A stretch of DNA of 64,000 nucleotides from Romanomermis culicivorax (lineage: Eukaryota; Nematoda; Enoplea; Mermithida; Mermithidae): NCBI GenBank assembly GCA_963922205.1, contig CAWUHX010000157.1, positions 315,001 to 379,000 of the forward strand, written 5' to 3'. Shown piece after piece: positions 47,301-55,660 of this stretch. The notes under the pieces were generated by a model, which was given only the letters and a program-made list of their open reading frames with translations, was not told the DNA's origin and did no database searches. The stretch's first letter is position 1, and each line of letters opens with the position of its first letter. A program made the position numbers and the translations under genes.

Positions 47301-50300
47301 TCATCAGCAACGTTACAACCAAAATCAAGGAGCTTCTTTGAGGCATAACGGGTCTATAAGGAGGTTAGAAATTGTATAATCATTTAAAAAGCTGGTTAGC
47401 GTTTTCCGGAAAAAATGGCCCGCCTAAAAGTAGTATAACAAGAACTCTAAATTTGAGTCGACTTTCTTATGGATCAGGTCGTCGGTTGGCCAAAGTTTTA
47501 AGAGGAGTAATTGGAGGAAAAAAAGCTTTCGCCTGAAGAAGTTCGAAAAGTAACTCAAGAACTGTTAGTTTTGTCTACAAACCATAAAAGCACTATGTTA
47601 TTCATATACATTTTTGATCGTTCATTTCAAAAATGAGAATTTTCTATCAAAAGTTGACGTTTTTTAATTTTTATCTATGATGGGATGCCTGTCTAGCCTA
47701 TTTCAATCATATGATTGGCAAATCGTGGTGTCAATCACTATATGACCAACGATTCGGTCGACGATTTTTGAAGGCCTTGGATATCAGTAACTGTAACTGT
47801 ACGGAACTAAGGAACCCTGCAGTATGCTGTTTGAATGATTAGCCACATCAAAAAGTTATTAAAATTTCGAGTGTCAATCGACCTTCGAAAATGAAATTTT
47901 TTTAGTGCTTTAACCTTCCAACCTCCGTCGTTGTGGGCTGTGTAAATATAGTTGGAATATCAGAAGGACCGCAAGAACCTTAAGAAATCGTTAGTCATAT
48001 AGTGAGCTCCAAACAGAGGTTCTCAAGGTCAAGTTTTCAGATGGGGTAAATTTAAAATAAGGTCTACCAAGGAGGCCATTTCTCCTTAAAATTAGGCACC
48101 CAGTTATCAATTTTCAGAGGTAAAGATAGGGGTAATAACGCCCTCATAGCCCTCCCTATGGAGCAGTTTGACACCAAAATTTGCCAATACAGCTATGGAC
48201 TTTAACCCGTTCTTTTATTAAAAAAACTGGAAAATGAAAATCTGTTGGTAAAATAAGGTCATTTTTGAACAAGAAATGGCCAAAAATGTATGTTTTTCGG
48301 CATAAATACATGTTTTTATGACCTTTTGGACAAAAATTACTATTTTTCCAATTTTTCAGTCGGAATATGAACATTTTTTTAGTAATGACCCGCTCCCTAA
48401 AATTTTGGGCAATCAACACCCATTAAAAAGTCTGCTTCACTAATGAGGGAAAGTTTCGGAGTGTGAATTCTTAAATTACAGATGCTATAGTGCCATCGGT
48501 AGGTCACGCCGATTGGGGCAATGTAACATTAACTTTCTTTTCCCGTGGGAATACCGTAATTTGCATAAATGTACAAAACTATAGAAAGTTAGACTATGTA
48601 GCCGATCTCAGCAACCATTGTAGCATTTTAAAGAATAAGACATGCATTCTATAGATCATTGCAAAAGTGCAATAATGCTCATGTGACTAATCATCTATAC
48701 CCAATAGTTTCTATAATACGCGACCCTGAATTTCTGTGAAGTTTTAAAGGCTATAACTCCGAAGCAGTGTAAAGTCAATTTTTTATAACATCAGGGGTAC
48801 TTTGTTGATAATTATCGAATGAAACGTTTATATATTTTGTTGTTCATCCAATACCTCTATTGTTTTACACATTTATGCAAATTTCGGTCTAAAGAAGGTC
48901 CACGTGGAAAAAAGTACTTCATTCGCTCAACATATATGTAGACGTTTCCTTTCTCATCATCAAGTTAATCTTTAATCAGTCTTCCGCTAGAAAAATTTTC
49001 GAGTATACTCATGTTTTTAACCGTTTTTGAAGCTGCTAGGAGCACTTGAGATTTGAAATTCCTTATATGTACATACAGGGCAGAGGTCCCCAAGGTCGAA
49101 AATCTAGGTAGGGGTGAAATCGTAAATTTTAAGGGTAGTACTTAAAATATGCCGTGACCTTTTTTTTTGCTCACAAGTTTTTTGCAGAGGAGGGGGGAGT
49201 TGTTGCAGTACTCTAAACCACATACAACTGACAAAAATGAACTTTATGTTTTTACAGTCAAAAAACATTTACTATTTCAGCTCCCTTTTCCAGCTCCCAA
49301 TCATGCAACTTCAATGCACTAATTATATGTAGGAAATAGTCACACTTTGAAGATTGTCAAGCCAACTGATTCCTGCACATTTCAAGAATCGGACACAACA
49401 TACTTTTGGAAACATTATTTGAACTAGCATCTGCAGCAGTATGGGCTTATTCCATCCCTGCTAAGGCTTGCAACAGTGCTTCCAATTGAAAGTCCTGATG
49501 CTGAATGCGGCTTTAGTATTATTAATCCCATTACATTATGACCTACGAGTTTGAAACCAAGTACCACTCCTGATCCACGTCAACAGACCTCACATGTCTC
49601 AACTCATAGTAGGAAAGTATGGCACAGCTTGGGTAACCATATGCGCACAGAAGACCCAACGCAGAAGCGGGGAAAAGGAAAGGAGAGCATGAAGAGGAAG
49701 ACTTCCCAAAAGGCGATTTTTCGATAAATCACATATACATAAGTCATTATTTCATTTCCCAATTATATTTATAATGATTTCCTACAAGTAGTATATATTA
49801 ATGTGCTGATATCCTTTCCTAAAAATCGCTATATGGCACAGAAGTTGCATACTTTCCCATTATGATTTGCTCAGTAAATGTGTCAAAAACAGCAGTGAGT
49901 AATTCCTCAGAATCACACATTCTGCAGTTTTTCTTGAATTAGTATAACCTACTGGAGAGAGGATGAGGTCTACCAAAATTTTTTGCTATAGTGAGCTGTT
50001 TTTATGGGGGTAGTAAATGAATTTCCAAATCTAAGAGGGGGTAATACCCCCCCCATACCCTCCCCATAGGGTGCTCTGATACAGGGAATCCTTTGTCTTA
50101 CATTCCCGAACAAGTTTAACCTTTAACCATCATCAAATCTCGACATATACTTTTAGAAAAGTGAGACGTGAAACAGGATGTCCCAAAACATATTTGAGAG
50201 TTCTGGCTCCTGTATTGCATCAGCAGAGTTCCGCTTCGCCCACGTCGTTCTTTTCATGTAAAACTTATTCAATGGTATGTTTTTTAGTGCTTCGACAAAG

Positions 50301-53300
50301 CCAGATTATGAGAACTTGTCAGCACCTAATTTGCATATTCAAAACTTCTACACATTCATATCTTAATTGGAAAGTGTAATCACAACACAATCTACACCTT
50401 TCGAATCATCCTAAAAATCTATTCCTTAAAATGTCATGAAAAATACTTCTGGAATAAAATTACAGCAAAAAGCTCCACTCGAAAAGTTTTCGAATGGATA
50501 GCCAAAATGAGTGTGAAAAAGGCACGGCTTTTTGAGTATCGAATTTAAGTATAAGTTGGGTCAATAATGCAACTAAATAATACGCAAAAAGTTACAATTT
50601 TCAGCAAGATTGCACTTTATCTCAAAAATACTTCTTCTATCTGGCCACATTTCGCACCGGAACTTTGACTTTTTTCTCCTGCTTAGTTGATTACAATTTT
50701 AGCATCAATTTCGTTCAATGTATGGCCAATTTTTTTCTGAGTGATTTTGTGAATTATGGTCAATATATTGGATGATAGATGGGGTGAGGACCATACATGT
50801 AACTGGGGAGAGCGCTATTGGAAGTCCCAACCATTGGGCTACTCGCAGGATTTTCCAATCCTTTTTCCAAATTTCCAATTTCAATTTTCCAATTTGGTAG
50901 TCATAGGGCCCTCGTCAGAAAAATACTGAAAAATATCAATTCTTGAACAAAAAAATACGTCAATTTTCTAAGCGCTTCGCGCCAATTCTACGGTTTTTGG
51001 ACAAAAATTACCATTTTTGAACCGTTTTTCGAAGTCTTTTGATGAAAAAATGGATTTTTTTTTCTTCAAAAACCCCGTCCCCTAAAATTTTGGGAAATTA
51101 GTGACCTCCGGCCCAAAAAAGTCGCCTCCCGCCGTACTATTCTTTCATATGAAACTCATCTATGTAACTGCACGTTTCTCAACGTCAAATCCTGAAATTC
51201 TCTTTACACGTAATTTGTGTACCTATTGACAATTTTTAAACAGTCATATTGTAAATTATTTAATCATAACATACATGTAATTGGGTTTGGGGAGTGCTAT
51301 AGAACCCCCCCCCAGAAATCGTCGACCATATGGCTGGCCATTGGGCGACCGCCGCCCCAAGATTTTCCGATCCTATGGCTAGCCAAGTATGTCTCCACAT
51401 GGGTAAAAAGTCGATTGGAAAAAATTTTGAGTTTAAATTAGAATAGTTCCTTGGGTAAATCGATGTCGCTGATTAGGAGGCTAGTCCAAGCCTACCCCAT
51501 TCAATGATATGTGTGCGGAAATAGTTCATCAGTTCTCCTTAGTCTGATAAAAATGTGACTAAACTGTTCAAGAATAAATTTTTATTGAACTATGAAATTA
51601 TTTTCATTGGAAAAACACGTAAAGACTTGCTCCTTTAAAATTTCGGATATCATATTCGTAATCAACGACATCGATTTACCCAAAGAACTATTCTAATTTA
51701 AACTCAAAATTTTTTTCAATCGATTTTTGACCCATGTATAGACATGCTATACTAAGACTGGCTAGCCATATGGTAGCTGTAGGGACCCCCGTACTTTTGG
51801 TCGGAAAAATACTGAAAAATGTCAATTTTTAAACGAAAAATGCTCAAAAATGTAAATTGCAGTTGTTCGGTCTTTTTGTAATACATTGGTTCGGTCTTTT
51901 TGGAAAAAATTTTTTTGAATCATTTTTCGTAAAAAAATTGAATTTTTTCCCTTGAGAGACCTCTTCCCCCAAAATTTGAGGAATTACTGACCTCCGAACC
52001 AAAAAAAGTCGCTCGAACCCCCCCCCAGACTCCGGGGCCCGTTACAAGTCTGAATCATAGCCTACATATTTGAATCCTCTTGAAAAGCTCTCTGTCTGAA
52101 AATACCACGTGAAGTAATCTTGGAAGTAAGATTGCATTGGAGGCCGCTACGCGAGAAATTTTCTACTGCATGGCCAAACCTGGGGTAAAAAGCTTTTTTG
52201 CAGTCATAGATAGTAGAGATGAAACAGGTATCCGGATCCATGTTACCCGGAACTTTTTAGGATCCGGATCCGGAAGAACCATTTTCAATTACCCGGATCC
52301 GGATAATGCCAAATGCAGTTTAGACATAACTGATGATAATTAAGTATTGACACTAAGGTAATGTTATAAGGTGAGGTAAATATTTATTTCAATGATTTAA
52401 TGATAACAGTCTTAGTATTTAAAATCTATTTCTGGTAAGTTGTATTTCAAAAATAAAAGTTTTTCAACAGTTTCACCAGATAATCTGTTTCTTTTTGGTG
52501 AATAAACGATGCCAGTGCCGCTGAACAACTGCTCCGAGGGAACAATGGTCGCTGTGGCGGCTAAAAAACGATGAGCAACTTCTGTCAATAAAGGGAATTC
52601 AGTTTTTCTAGCTTTTTACCTTCATCGGTTTTATCAGCAGCGCCCATTTTTATTTTCATTTCACTATGCAATTTTGGGTGAATTGTTTTCAAATGCTTGT
52701 TTAGGCACCAGTGCTTCCTTTTGAAGCCGAAATTGCAACTTTTTTACCACTATTTTCTCTGCAGGTCTTGCAAATAGCATAATCATCGTCCTGCCTTTTA
52801 AAATATTCCCAAATACGACTATAAGTATTGTAAGGCATTGCTGTGAATATAAACTCTAAATTGTTATATTAATTTGTATTAGTACGACTATAAGAATCAT
52901 AAAATATGGTTTGTCACAAAAAAAAGTAGATCAGACTTGAATGAGGATAAAATTTTTATTCAATATTCACAACTTTACATTACATAAGTTAGTTGATTTA
53001 CCAGATCTTATCTGATAAAAAATTCAACTGAATCATTCAAAGACAGTGCATAATCCCGAAAGATGAATATTATTACTACCCAGATCGGGATCCGGAAAAA
53101 GCATTTTCAATTACCCGGATCCGGATCCGGAACCAGATGGAGGCAAGTTGATTACCCGGATCCGGTAGATTGAAAAATCTTGGATCCGTTTCATCTCTAA
53201 TAGATAAGTGTAGAATTTTACGAAAAATTTTTTTGTTGCTTTTTCTGGCTACTGAATTTTGATTTTCGAGCAATCCGAACGGCGCTTTTTCGATTTGGAT

Positions 53301-53754
53301 TTTTTTTCTGTACAGATATTCACCTTCTCATCAACCGTCAACGGCCCTAAGCCCTCGTTTGCCGACAATGGTCCATTACCATCAACAACAGAATGGAAAA
53401 TCCGCTCCGCCGTACGCCGAAGTTCGCCCGGTCGTTATGAACAGTCATCCAAAACCGAGCGGTAACGGCGCCGTTACGACTATCACGTCGTGTAATACGA
53501 ATAACGGTGGCACGGTTTACTGTAACGGAAATACTTTGTACAATGGTAATAATAATAATCTCAAAATTTCGCCCAATAGTCAACAAAATAGCCCAGTTTT
53601 GAGTACGTTTACGACGACGACGACGACTACGCCAAGCTGCAACAACAACGGTAATAATATGCAAAATAATTACTGTAGCGTCGCTAAACAACAGTCTACA
53701 GTAAGACCGGATTATATGGATTTGGTGGATTGTTTGCCCGGTGATTTGGTCTAG
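32224..53754 (+). CDS. syg-2: nephrin/SYG-2/Sns-like immunoglobulin adhesion receptor
   Basis: Type I membrane adhesion receptor of the nephrin family, which binds Neph1/SYG-1/Kirre-type partners across cell contacts (synapse placement, myoblast fusion, slit diaphragm). My model has 26 coding exons: 32245-32308, 34680-34829, 34897-34982, 35054-35150, 35264-35461, 35522-35689, 35751-35914, 35971-36094, 36156-36314, 36387-36527, 36578-36714, 36807-36836, 36964-37138, 38082-38253, 38384-38526, 39328-39726, 41615-41932, 42227-42426, 42493-42601, 42701-42988, 43051-43197, 45236-45507, 45634-45727, 46931-47016, 47077-47363, 53316-53754. All phases join and the sum is 4,647 nt (1,548 residues). Order: signal peptide, nine Ig (each C-W-C), FN3, one TM helix at ~1122-1147, ~400-residue tail. 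The Ig-plus-single-FN3 layout is diagnostic for nephrin rather than Neph1, which has five Ig and no FN3. An in-frame ATG at 32,224 is an alternative start. Longer than human nephrin (~1,240 residues). The symbol is by homology of architecture only. Confidence 0.88.
32364..33989. mobile_element. hAT-type element in intron 1 of the nephrin-like gene
   Basis: Begins CAGCGTTTTT and ends AAAATAACACTG (imperfect inverted ends), flanked by an exact 8-bp duplication CACAGAAG (32,356-32,363 and 33,990-33,997), the hAT target size. Both subterminal regions repeat the motif TTTGTGCCAATTGGCACAAA. About 1.6 kb. No intact transposase; small frames only. A smaller MITE (32,466-32,657) is nested near the left end. 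Confidence 0.82.
32466..32657. mobile_element. 192-bp MITE nested in the hAT element
   Basis: Starts AGGTAAAGTGGAGTGACTTTG and ends CAAAGTCACCCCACTTTACCT. The inverted arms extend about 80 bp (including TCAGAGTATG/CATACTCTGA and AACTATTTGAGATCAGCA in inverse), so it can form a long hairpin. Non-coding. Confidence 0.8.
34680..35150 (+). CDS. syg-2: nephrin-like gene, Ig domain 1 (three exons)
   Basis: Exons 34,680-34,829, 34,897-34,982 and 35,054-35,150. The domain runs from EKPKNTTIREGETAVLEC through TVWTMNGGLLG and YPRLKIIG to DDDGKYECQTQPS. Both cysteines and the tryptophan are present, and the LLG...YPR..I.G pattern is typical of the first Ig of nephrin and Neph proteins. Confidence 0.85.
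35264..35689 (+). CDS. syg-2: nephrin-like gene, Ig domain 2 (two exons)
   Basis: Exons 35,264-35,461 and 35,522-35,689 with a 60-bp intron. Begins VPPNRIEIEI. Has AICRIFDGKPDPIVNW and SIFVCKADHPSF. A frame also reads through the short intron without a stop, so intron retention would keep the frame (20 extra codons). GT...CCCTCAG borders and the gap in Ig homology favour splicing. Confidence 0.8.
35751..36094 (+). CDS. syg-2: nephrin-like gene, Ig domain 3 (two exons)
   Basis: Exons 35,751-35,914 and 35,971-36,094. Starts YPPGKPEIQGF. Has LSLNCKSKNGNPETKVYW and AEYKCESSNS, the C-W-C triad of an I/C2-set Ig domain. Ends phase 1 into the next domain. Confidence 0.85.
36156..36527 (+). CDS. syg-2: nephrin-like gene, Ig domain 4 (two exons)
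   Basis: Exons 36,156-36,314 and 36,387-36,527. Starts YPPSKVSVGG. Has VEFTCESSESNPPAKIAW and LNVMCTAYNE. The SN-P-P-A-x-I-x-W stretch is characteristic of nephrin-family Ig repeats. The first donor is taken as AAAAA/GTAAAA because it restores the phase with CTCTCAAATC. Confidence 0.82.
36578..37138 (+). CDS. syg-2: nephrin-like gene, Ig domain 5 (three exons)
   Basis: Exons 36,578-36,714, 36,807-36,836 and 36,964-37,138. Has IVLTCVANGGNPKAEITW, the 10-codon microexon (RRNDKISWTQ) and GATYRCLARNAA. The microexon is a multiple of three and phase 0 on both sides, so it could be skipped without a frameshift. Confidence 0.78.
37150..37910 (+). repeat. dispersed intronic repeat, copy 1
   Basis: In intron 11-12. 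Blocks such as TTTTTGAAGCTGCTA, CTCACCTTCCCGAACAAG(C/T)TT, AAAAGTGAGA(T/C)G(C/T)GAAACAGG, TATTGCATCAGCAG and GCACCTAATTTGC-like recur in the same order in the last intron (about 48,960-50,400). A CCGTACGG element (37,341-37,537) is inserted in this copy. No gene. Confidence 0.55.
37341..37537. mobile_element. 197-bp CCGTACGG MITE with a 10-bp target duplication
   Basis: Ends AGGGCTTTTTTTTCCGTAC and GTACGGAAAAAAACCCCT are inverted. Flanks GATGCGAAAC (37,331-37,340) and GATGCGAAAC (37,538-37,547) are identical. The interior repeats CCGTACCGTACGGAAAT and TTTTTTCCGTACC. A 9-11 bp duplication suits a Mutator-like element, though an 8-bp hAT duplication within it is not excluded. Confidence 0.75.
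38082..38526 (+). CDS. syg-2: nephrin-like gene, Ig domain 6 (two exons)
   Basis: Exons 38,082-38,253 and 38,384-38,526. Starts FPPEKLSITI. Has VDFTCHAASANPTPVINW and ARFTCNAQSPSMN. The splice inside is phase 2, unlike the mostly phase 1 and 0 joints elsewhere. Confidence 0.83.
39328..39726 (+). CDS. syg-2: nephrin-like gene, Ig domain 7 with low-complexity insert (one exon)
   Basis: Starts YKPVFNLSNPRIVNVLENEF. Has VSFNCPAKGNPS, YDWSKDN and GTYQCTAINDEG. Between the tryptophan and the second cysteine is an insert of about 45 residues rich in Gln, Asn, Arg, Thr and Ser (HRQQQQQKRRGQ, TTTTTVNQ, STTSS). It makes this Ig exon longer than the others. The insert sits where the C'-D loops would be. 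Confidence 0.85.
40011..41097. mobile_element. hAT-type element with GGATTCGGATTCGG arms
   Basis: Starts TAGGGATGGCACGAATC and ends GATTCGTCCCATCTCTA, flanked by an exact 8-bp duplication CTGGTCAT (40,003-40,010 and 41,098-41,105). Arms are filled with the ATTCGG hexamer in inverse orientation. About 1.09 kb, in intron 14-15. No intact transposase. Confidence 0.85.
41615..41932 (+). CDS. syg-2: nephrin-like gene, Ig domain 8 (one exon)
   Basis: Has VSTLECQVDAFPKIDASMIKW and SGEYSCLAYNGVG with the LQISDV E/F-strand motif. A short Ala/Pro-rich loop (TPVTAAAAARSTPPS) follows the tryptophan. The following intron begins with tandem copies of the exon end and donor. Confidence 0.85.
41933..42226 (+). 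repeat. intron seeded by tandem copies of its own splice donor
   Basis: The exon end plus donor (TTGATCAAAAGTAAGGAAAGC AAAAAT) is echoed at about 41,982 (TTGATCAAAACTGAGAAAAGC), 42,045 (TTGGTCAGTAGTGGAAAAAAC), 42,080 (TAGTAAACAGTAAGAAAATC) and 42,146 (TAGATCGAAAGTATGAAAAGC). Each is followed by an A-rich block and TTTTTTGTAG-like text. Diverged ~60-bp tandem copies make up most of the intron. Confidence 0.55.
42227..42601 (+). CDS. syg-2: nephrin-like gene, Ig domain 9 (two exons)
   Basis: Exons 42,227-42,426 and 42,493-42,601. Has AKLHCRAEGVPEITFSW and YGFYTCAAKNSL with the LREVNERDYG E-F motif. It is the last Ig domain before FN3. Confidence 0.85.
42701..42988 (+). CDS. syg-2: nephrin-like gene, fibronectin type III domain
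   Basis: One exon of 96 codons. APDPPLEFGWLNVTSNSITLKW, GGLPVTYKILYF and TLNLQNLKHKTKYVFEIESSN follow the FN3 pattern (P-x-P...W...Y...L-x-P/L-T-x-Y-x-F/Y-x-V). Phase 1 on both sides, as is usual for extracellular modules. Confidence 0.88.
43051..43197 (+). CDS. syg-2: nephrin-like gene, transmembrane exon
   Basis: After a short stem (DLSKVSTQNIREQP) comes a hydrophobic helix from LMIILGIGSAVLL to LTFCVY, closed by the basic stop-transfer RRCKRQK. This orients the receptor with the Ig domains outside and the C-terminus in the cytosol. Confidence 0.88.
44080..44715 (+). repeat. AATCAGGAAATCAACYAACC minisatellite
   Basis: A degenerate ~16-24 bp unit (CAATCAGGAAATCAAC, CCAACCAATCA) repeats about 25-30 times in the intron between the transmembrane and first tail exons. 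Non-coding, plus strand A/C-rich. Confidence 0.75.
45236..47363 (+). CDS. syg-2: nephrin-like gene, cytoplasmic tail exons (four)
   Basis: Exons 45,236-45,507, 45,634-45,727, 46,931-47,016 and 47,077-47,363. Low-complexity tail with a Gly/Ser tract (RSGGGSGNTKSSS), tyrosines in acidic contexts (SGYSEDDRS, PEYTDEMM) and a Pro-rich YLPPPAMGP. The long T-rich frames between 45,728 and 46,440 are intron. Tail sequence is poorly conserved in this family, so exon ends rest on splice phase. Confidence 0.75.
48960..50460 (+). repeat. dispersed intronic repeat, copy 2, with hAT transposase relic
   Basis: Matches the repeat at 37,150-37,910 in its first and last parts. The middle (about 49,330-49,690) is absent from that copy and holds a degraded hAT C-terminal coding fragment. 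It lies within the last intron of the nephrin-like gene. Confidence 0.5.
49420..49545 (+). pseudogene. hAT transposase C-terminal (dimerisation) fragment
   Basis: The frame reads LIPSLLRLATVLPIESPDAECGFSIINPI before a stop. This is the pattern of the hAT dimerisation region (P-x-L-x-R-L-A...L-P-x-x-S...A-E-x-x-F-S). Upstream the frame is broken, and only about 40 residues are recognisable. It is a relic, not a gene. Confidence 0.55.
50793..51131. mobile_element. G-run MITE, copy 2 (right end lost)
   Basis: Starts ATACATGTAACTGGGGAG and shares with copy 1, in reverse complement, CAGAAAAATACTGAAAAAT, TAAGCGCTTCGCGCCA, GACAAAAATTACCATTTTTGAACCGTTTTTCG and CCCCTAAAATTTTGGGAAATTAGTGACC. No matching right terminus is found, so it is truncated near 51,131. 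Confidence 0.6.
51271..52050. mobile_element. G-run MITE, copy 3, carrying a nested element
   Basis: Starts ATACATGTAATTGGG and ends near CCCGTTACAAGTCTG (a decayed right terminus). It contains CCCCCCCCCCAGAAATCGTCGACCATATGG at the left and CCCCCCCCCAGACTCCGGGG at the right, matching copy 1 in reverse complement. It is split by the insertion at 51,386-51,759. Confidence 0.7.
51386..51759. mobile_element. 374-bp Mutator-like MITE nested in the G-run MITE
   Basis: Flanked by identical 9-bp GGCTAGCCA (51,377-51,385 and 51,760-51,768). The uninterrupted copy 1 has this site once. Long inverted arms of about 90 bp include ATGGGT, AAAAGTCGATTGGAAAAAATT, GAGTTTAAATTAGAATAGTTC and GGGTAAATCGATGTCG with their complements at the right. 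A 9-bp duplication plus long terminal inverted repeats is the Mutator (MULE) pattern. No transposase. Confidence 0.82.
52214..53199 (-). mobile_element. degraded hAT element with BED-finger relic and GGATCCGG arms
   Basis: Starts TAGAGATGAAAC and ends GTTTCATCTCTA (exact 12-bp inverted ends), flanked by ATAGATAG / ATAGATAA (7 of 8 identical). The arms repeat CCGGATCC in both orientations. Minus-strand frames near 52,640-52,830 encode a BED-type zinc finger split by a frameshift. About 986 bp; an internally deleted hAT transposon. Confidence 0.82.
52640..52830 (-). pseudogene. BED zinc-finger fragment of a hAT transposase
   Basis: The minus strand reads KRQDDDYAICKTCRENSGKK (C-x2-C) and, after a +/-1 frameshift, LNKHLKTIHPKLHSEM (H-x4-H). 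Together this is the C-C-H-H order of a BED finger. The frameshift and stop codons show it is inactive. Confidence 0.6.
53316..53754 (+). CDS. syg-2: nephrin-like gene, terminal coding exon
   Basis: Joined in phase 2 (AG+A) after a ~5.95-kb intron. Encodes RYSPSHQPST, PPYAEVRPV (YxEV, a possible SH2 site), an Asn/Thr-rich stretch and RPDYMDLVDCLPGDLV before the TAG at 53,752-53,754. The last residues DLV could serve as a PDZ ligand. A compositionally matched minus-strand frame over the same DNA (53,347-53,691) is a shadow. Confidence 0.82.
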
Positions 53755-54783
53755 AGGAAAAAGGTGGCTATATATATAATGATTTGGAGGCGAAAAATAT
53801 GTGTACGCTTGATTTTAATATGTACGTTGATGTTTTTGTTGACGTCAGCAAGCGGAGTAGGAAGGTACTTGGAATATTCGACTTTTTGATTGAAAATTTA
53901 CTCGAATTTCGGAAATATTTTTTGATTCAGCACTCCGAATTCCGGAAAAATAAAAATTCGACTTAGAACAAGTGGCGACCCCTGAAATGAGGTGGATTTG
54001 GCGCCCTGCTTTTGAAACATTTTCATATTCGAAGATTACTGAACTAATTTGACGTCAGCAAGTATCTTATAGACTTTTACGTTTCAGTATTCAAATTTTT
54101 TTCCATTTTACCGTTTTATATTTCCTATGTGCCAGAAAAATTTCAAATTGCATTTTTTTCGTGGAAAATTCAAAACTTTTTTTGTTCTCGTTATTGTCGC
54201 CAAAATTTAATCTTACTTCTTTACACAATATTTGTCGTTTGTTGTACGTTGTAGAAATTTTATACTTTACACAATTTTTGTTGTTTTCATTTCAGTGTAA
54301 AATCGCTTATATGCGAATGTAAATATTCCTATCGTGTGCAAAAATATGGACGATATTTTTTTTAATAGTTTCGTGATCATCTATTCGGAGATTCGTTATA
54401 TATCGTATTATATTGCTGTTTCTTGTATCATGGAACTCGCAAAAATTTGTACATAAGTAAAGTAGGTTGACGTGATTCTTGTCGTAAGATGCCTAAGCTT
54501 TAGCATTCCATCGTCCACATTCAACACGACTCTGCGAGGCGTCTTGCCAATACAGCGAAACTCAAAACTGCGATTTTCATTACAGCGAAGTCGCAATACA
54601 GCGATTTCCATTACAGTGTGGTCTCGAAACAGCGATTCTAAAAAAGGAGTCTCAAAACATCGAATCTCAATACAGCGAATAGTATAAAGTTCTATGTATT
54701 ACAGTAAATGCACACATCATTCTTATAATAAATATGCAGTGCAGATTGGGAATACTAAAACCGTTTTTGTTAATGGTAGCATT
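53755..54783. other. 3' flank of the nephrin-like gene; ~15-bp minisatellite
   Basis: 3' UTR, then AT-rich intergenic DNA. At about 54,545-54,690 the motif AATACAGCGA(A/T)TTC recurs roughly every 15 bp (AAACTCAAAACTGCG, CATTACAGCGAAGTCG, CAATACAGCGAATAG). No gene. Confidence 0.45.
53949..53954 (+). promoter_or_regulatory. candidate polyadenylation signal of the nephrin-like gene
   Basis: AATAAA about 195 bases after the stop codon. It is the first perfect match downstream. Use is inferred only. Confidence 0.45.
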
Positions 54784-55660
54784 TGTAACGACCAGATTTG
54801 TGAAGCACTTTACTTTATCAAATTACAGATGTTACGGCGGACAAAAAGGGCGCGGGGCGATACGGGTAATAATAATCGACGGCTGCTTTGAGACGTCGAC
54901 ACGACAAACAGGGAACGCGGCGAGTTACAACAACAGCTTAACTGCTTCCGAATAAAAAGGATACTCGCTCGCAATACAAAACGCTTGCAAATGAAATGGG
55001 TGCGGGTCGAGAAACGGAGAATTACAACAATAATGACAAAATCACGCTTTGCTTCTCTTTAAATACGATGTTTTTGGCCACTCCCTGGGCGTTGCGGGAG
55101 GTCGTGATTTTGTCCATCTTCTTCGGCCAATCGTCGCTTCCTGCTACCCTTTTTATGCTTTCTTAGTTACGCCTTTCTAATGCTTTCCTGGTACTGTATG
55201 CTTTTCGTGCTTTGCTTGCTTTCTACGGTGGGCTTGGCCACACCTCTGTGCTTCTGTGCATGCTTCCTGTATCGGTTTCTCTGTATACACATGTTTTGTG
55301 TTGCTGCTGCTACCGTTACACTTGAGACTACTGTCTGGCGGGGCTTCTATGTATTTTACTGTGTGCAGGTGTTGTTTACAATTTTTACGGGGGATTACGG
55401 TAGCTGTGGAATGTGTAGTTTAGTGTAGGTTCTAGGGGACCAGCTGCCATTTGTGGAAATTATTTGGGGCATCTTAATTGGGCTACCGGGGTGTGAAGGG
55501 ATCAAAATAAAGTACTTCACGTAATCTTATAGGAATGTTTGGGTGTGAATCCCAGACACCCTTGAGACGATAAAATGTGAAAATGAAACAATATCTAATA
55601 AATGTCTATCACATACAGTATGCTACATATTTACAGTACTGCTTTAGCAGGTATGTTACA
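54784..55660 (-). mobile_element. 3' LTR of a Ty3/gypsy retrotransposon
   Basis: On the plus strand it begins TGTAAC and ends GTTACA, a perfect 6-bp inverted terminal repeat. It lies immediately beyond a polypurine tract and the end of pol, so it is the 3' LTR of a minus-strand element. About 877 bp. The 5' LTR must be beyond 64,000, so LTR identity and target duplication (left flank GCATT) cannot be checked here. Confidence 0.75.

Noticed and set aside
53347..53691. Arg-rich minus-strand frame of 114 codons
   Set aside because: It is antisense to the last coding exon of the nephrin-like gene and mirrors its Asn/Thr-rich codons.
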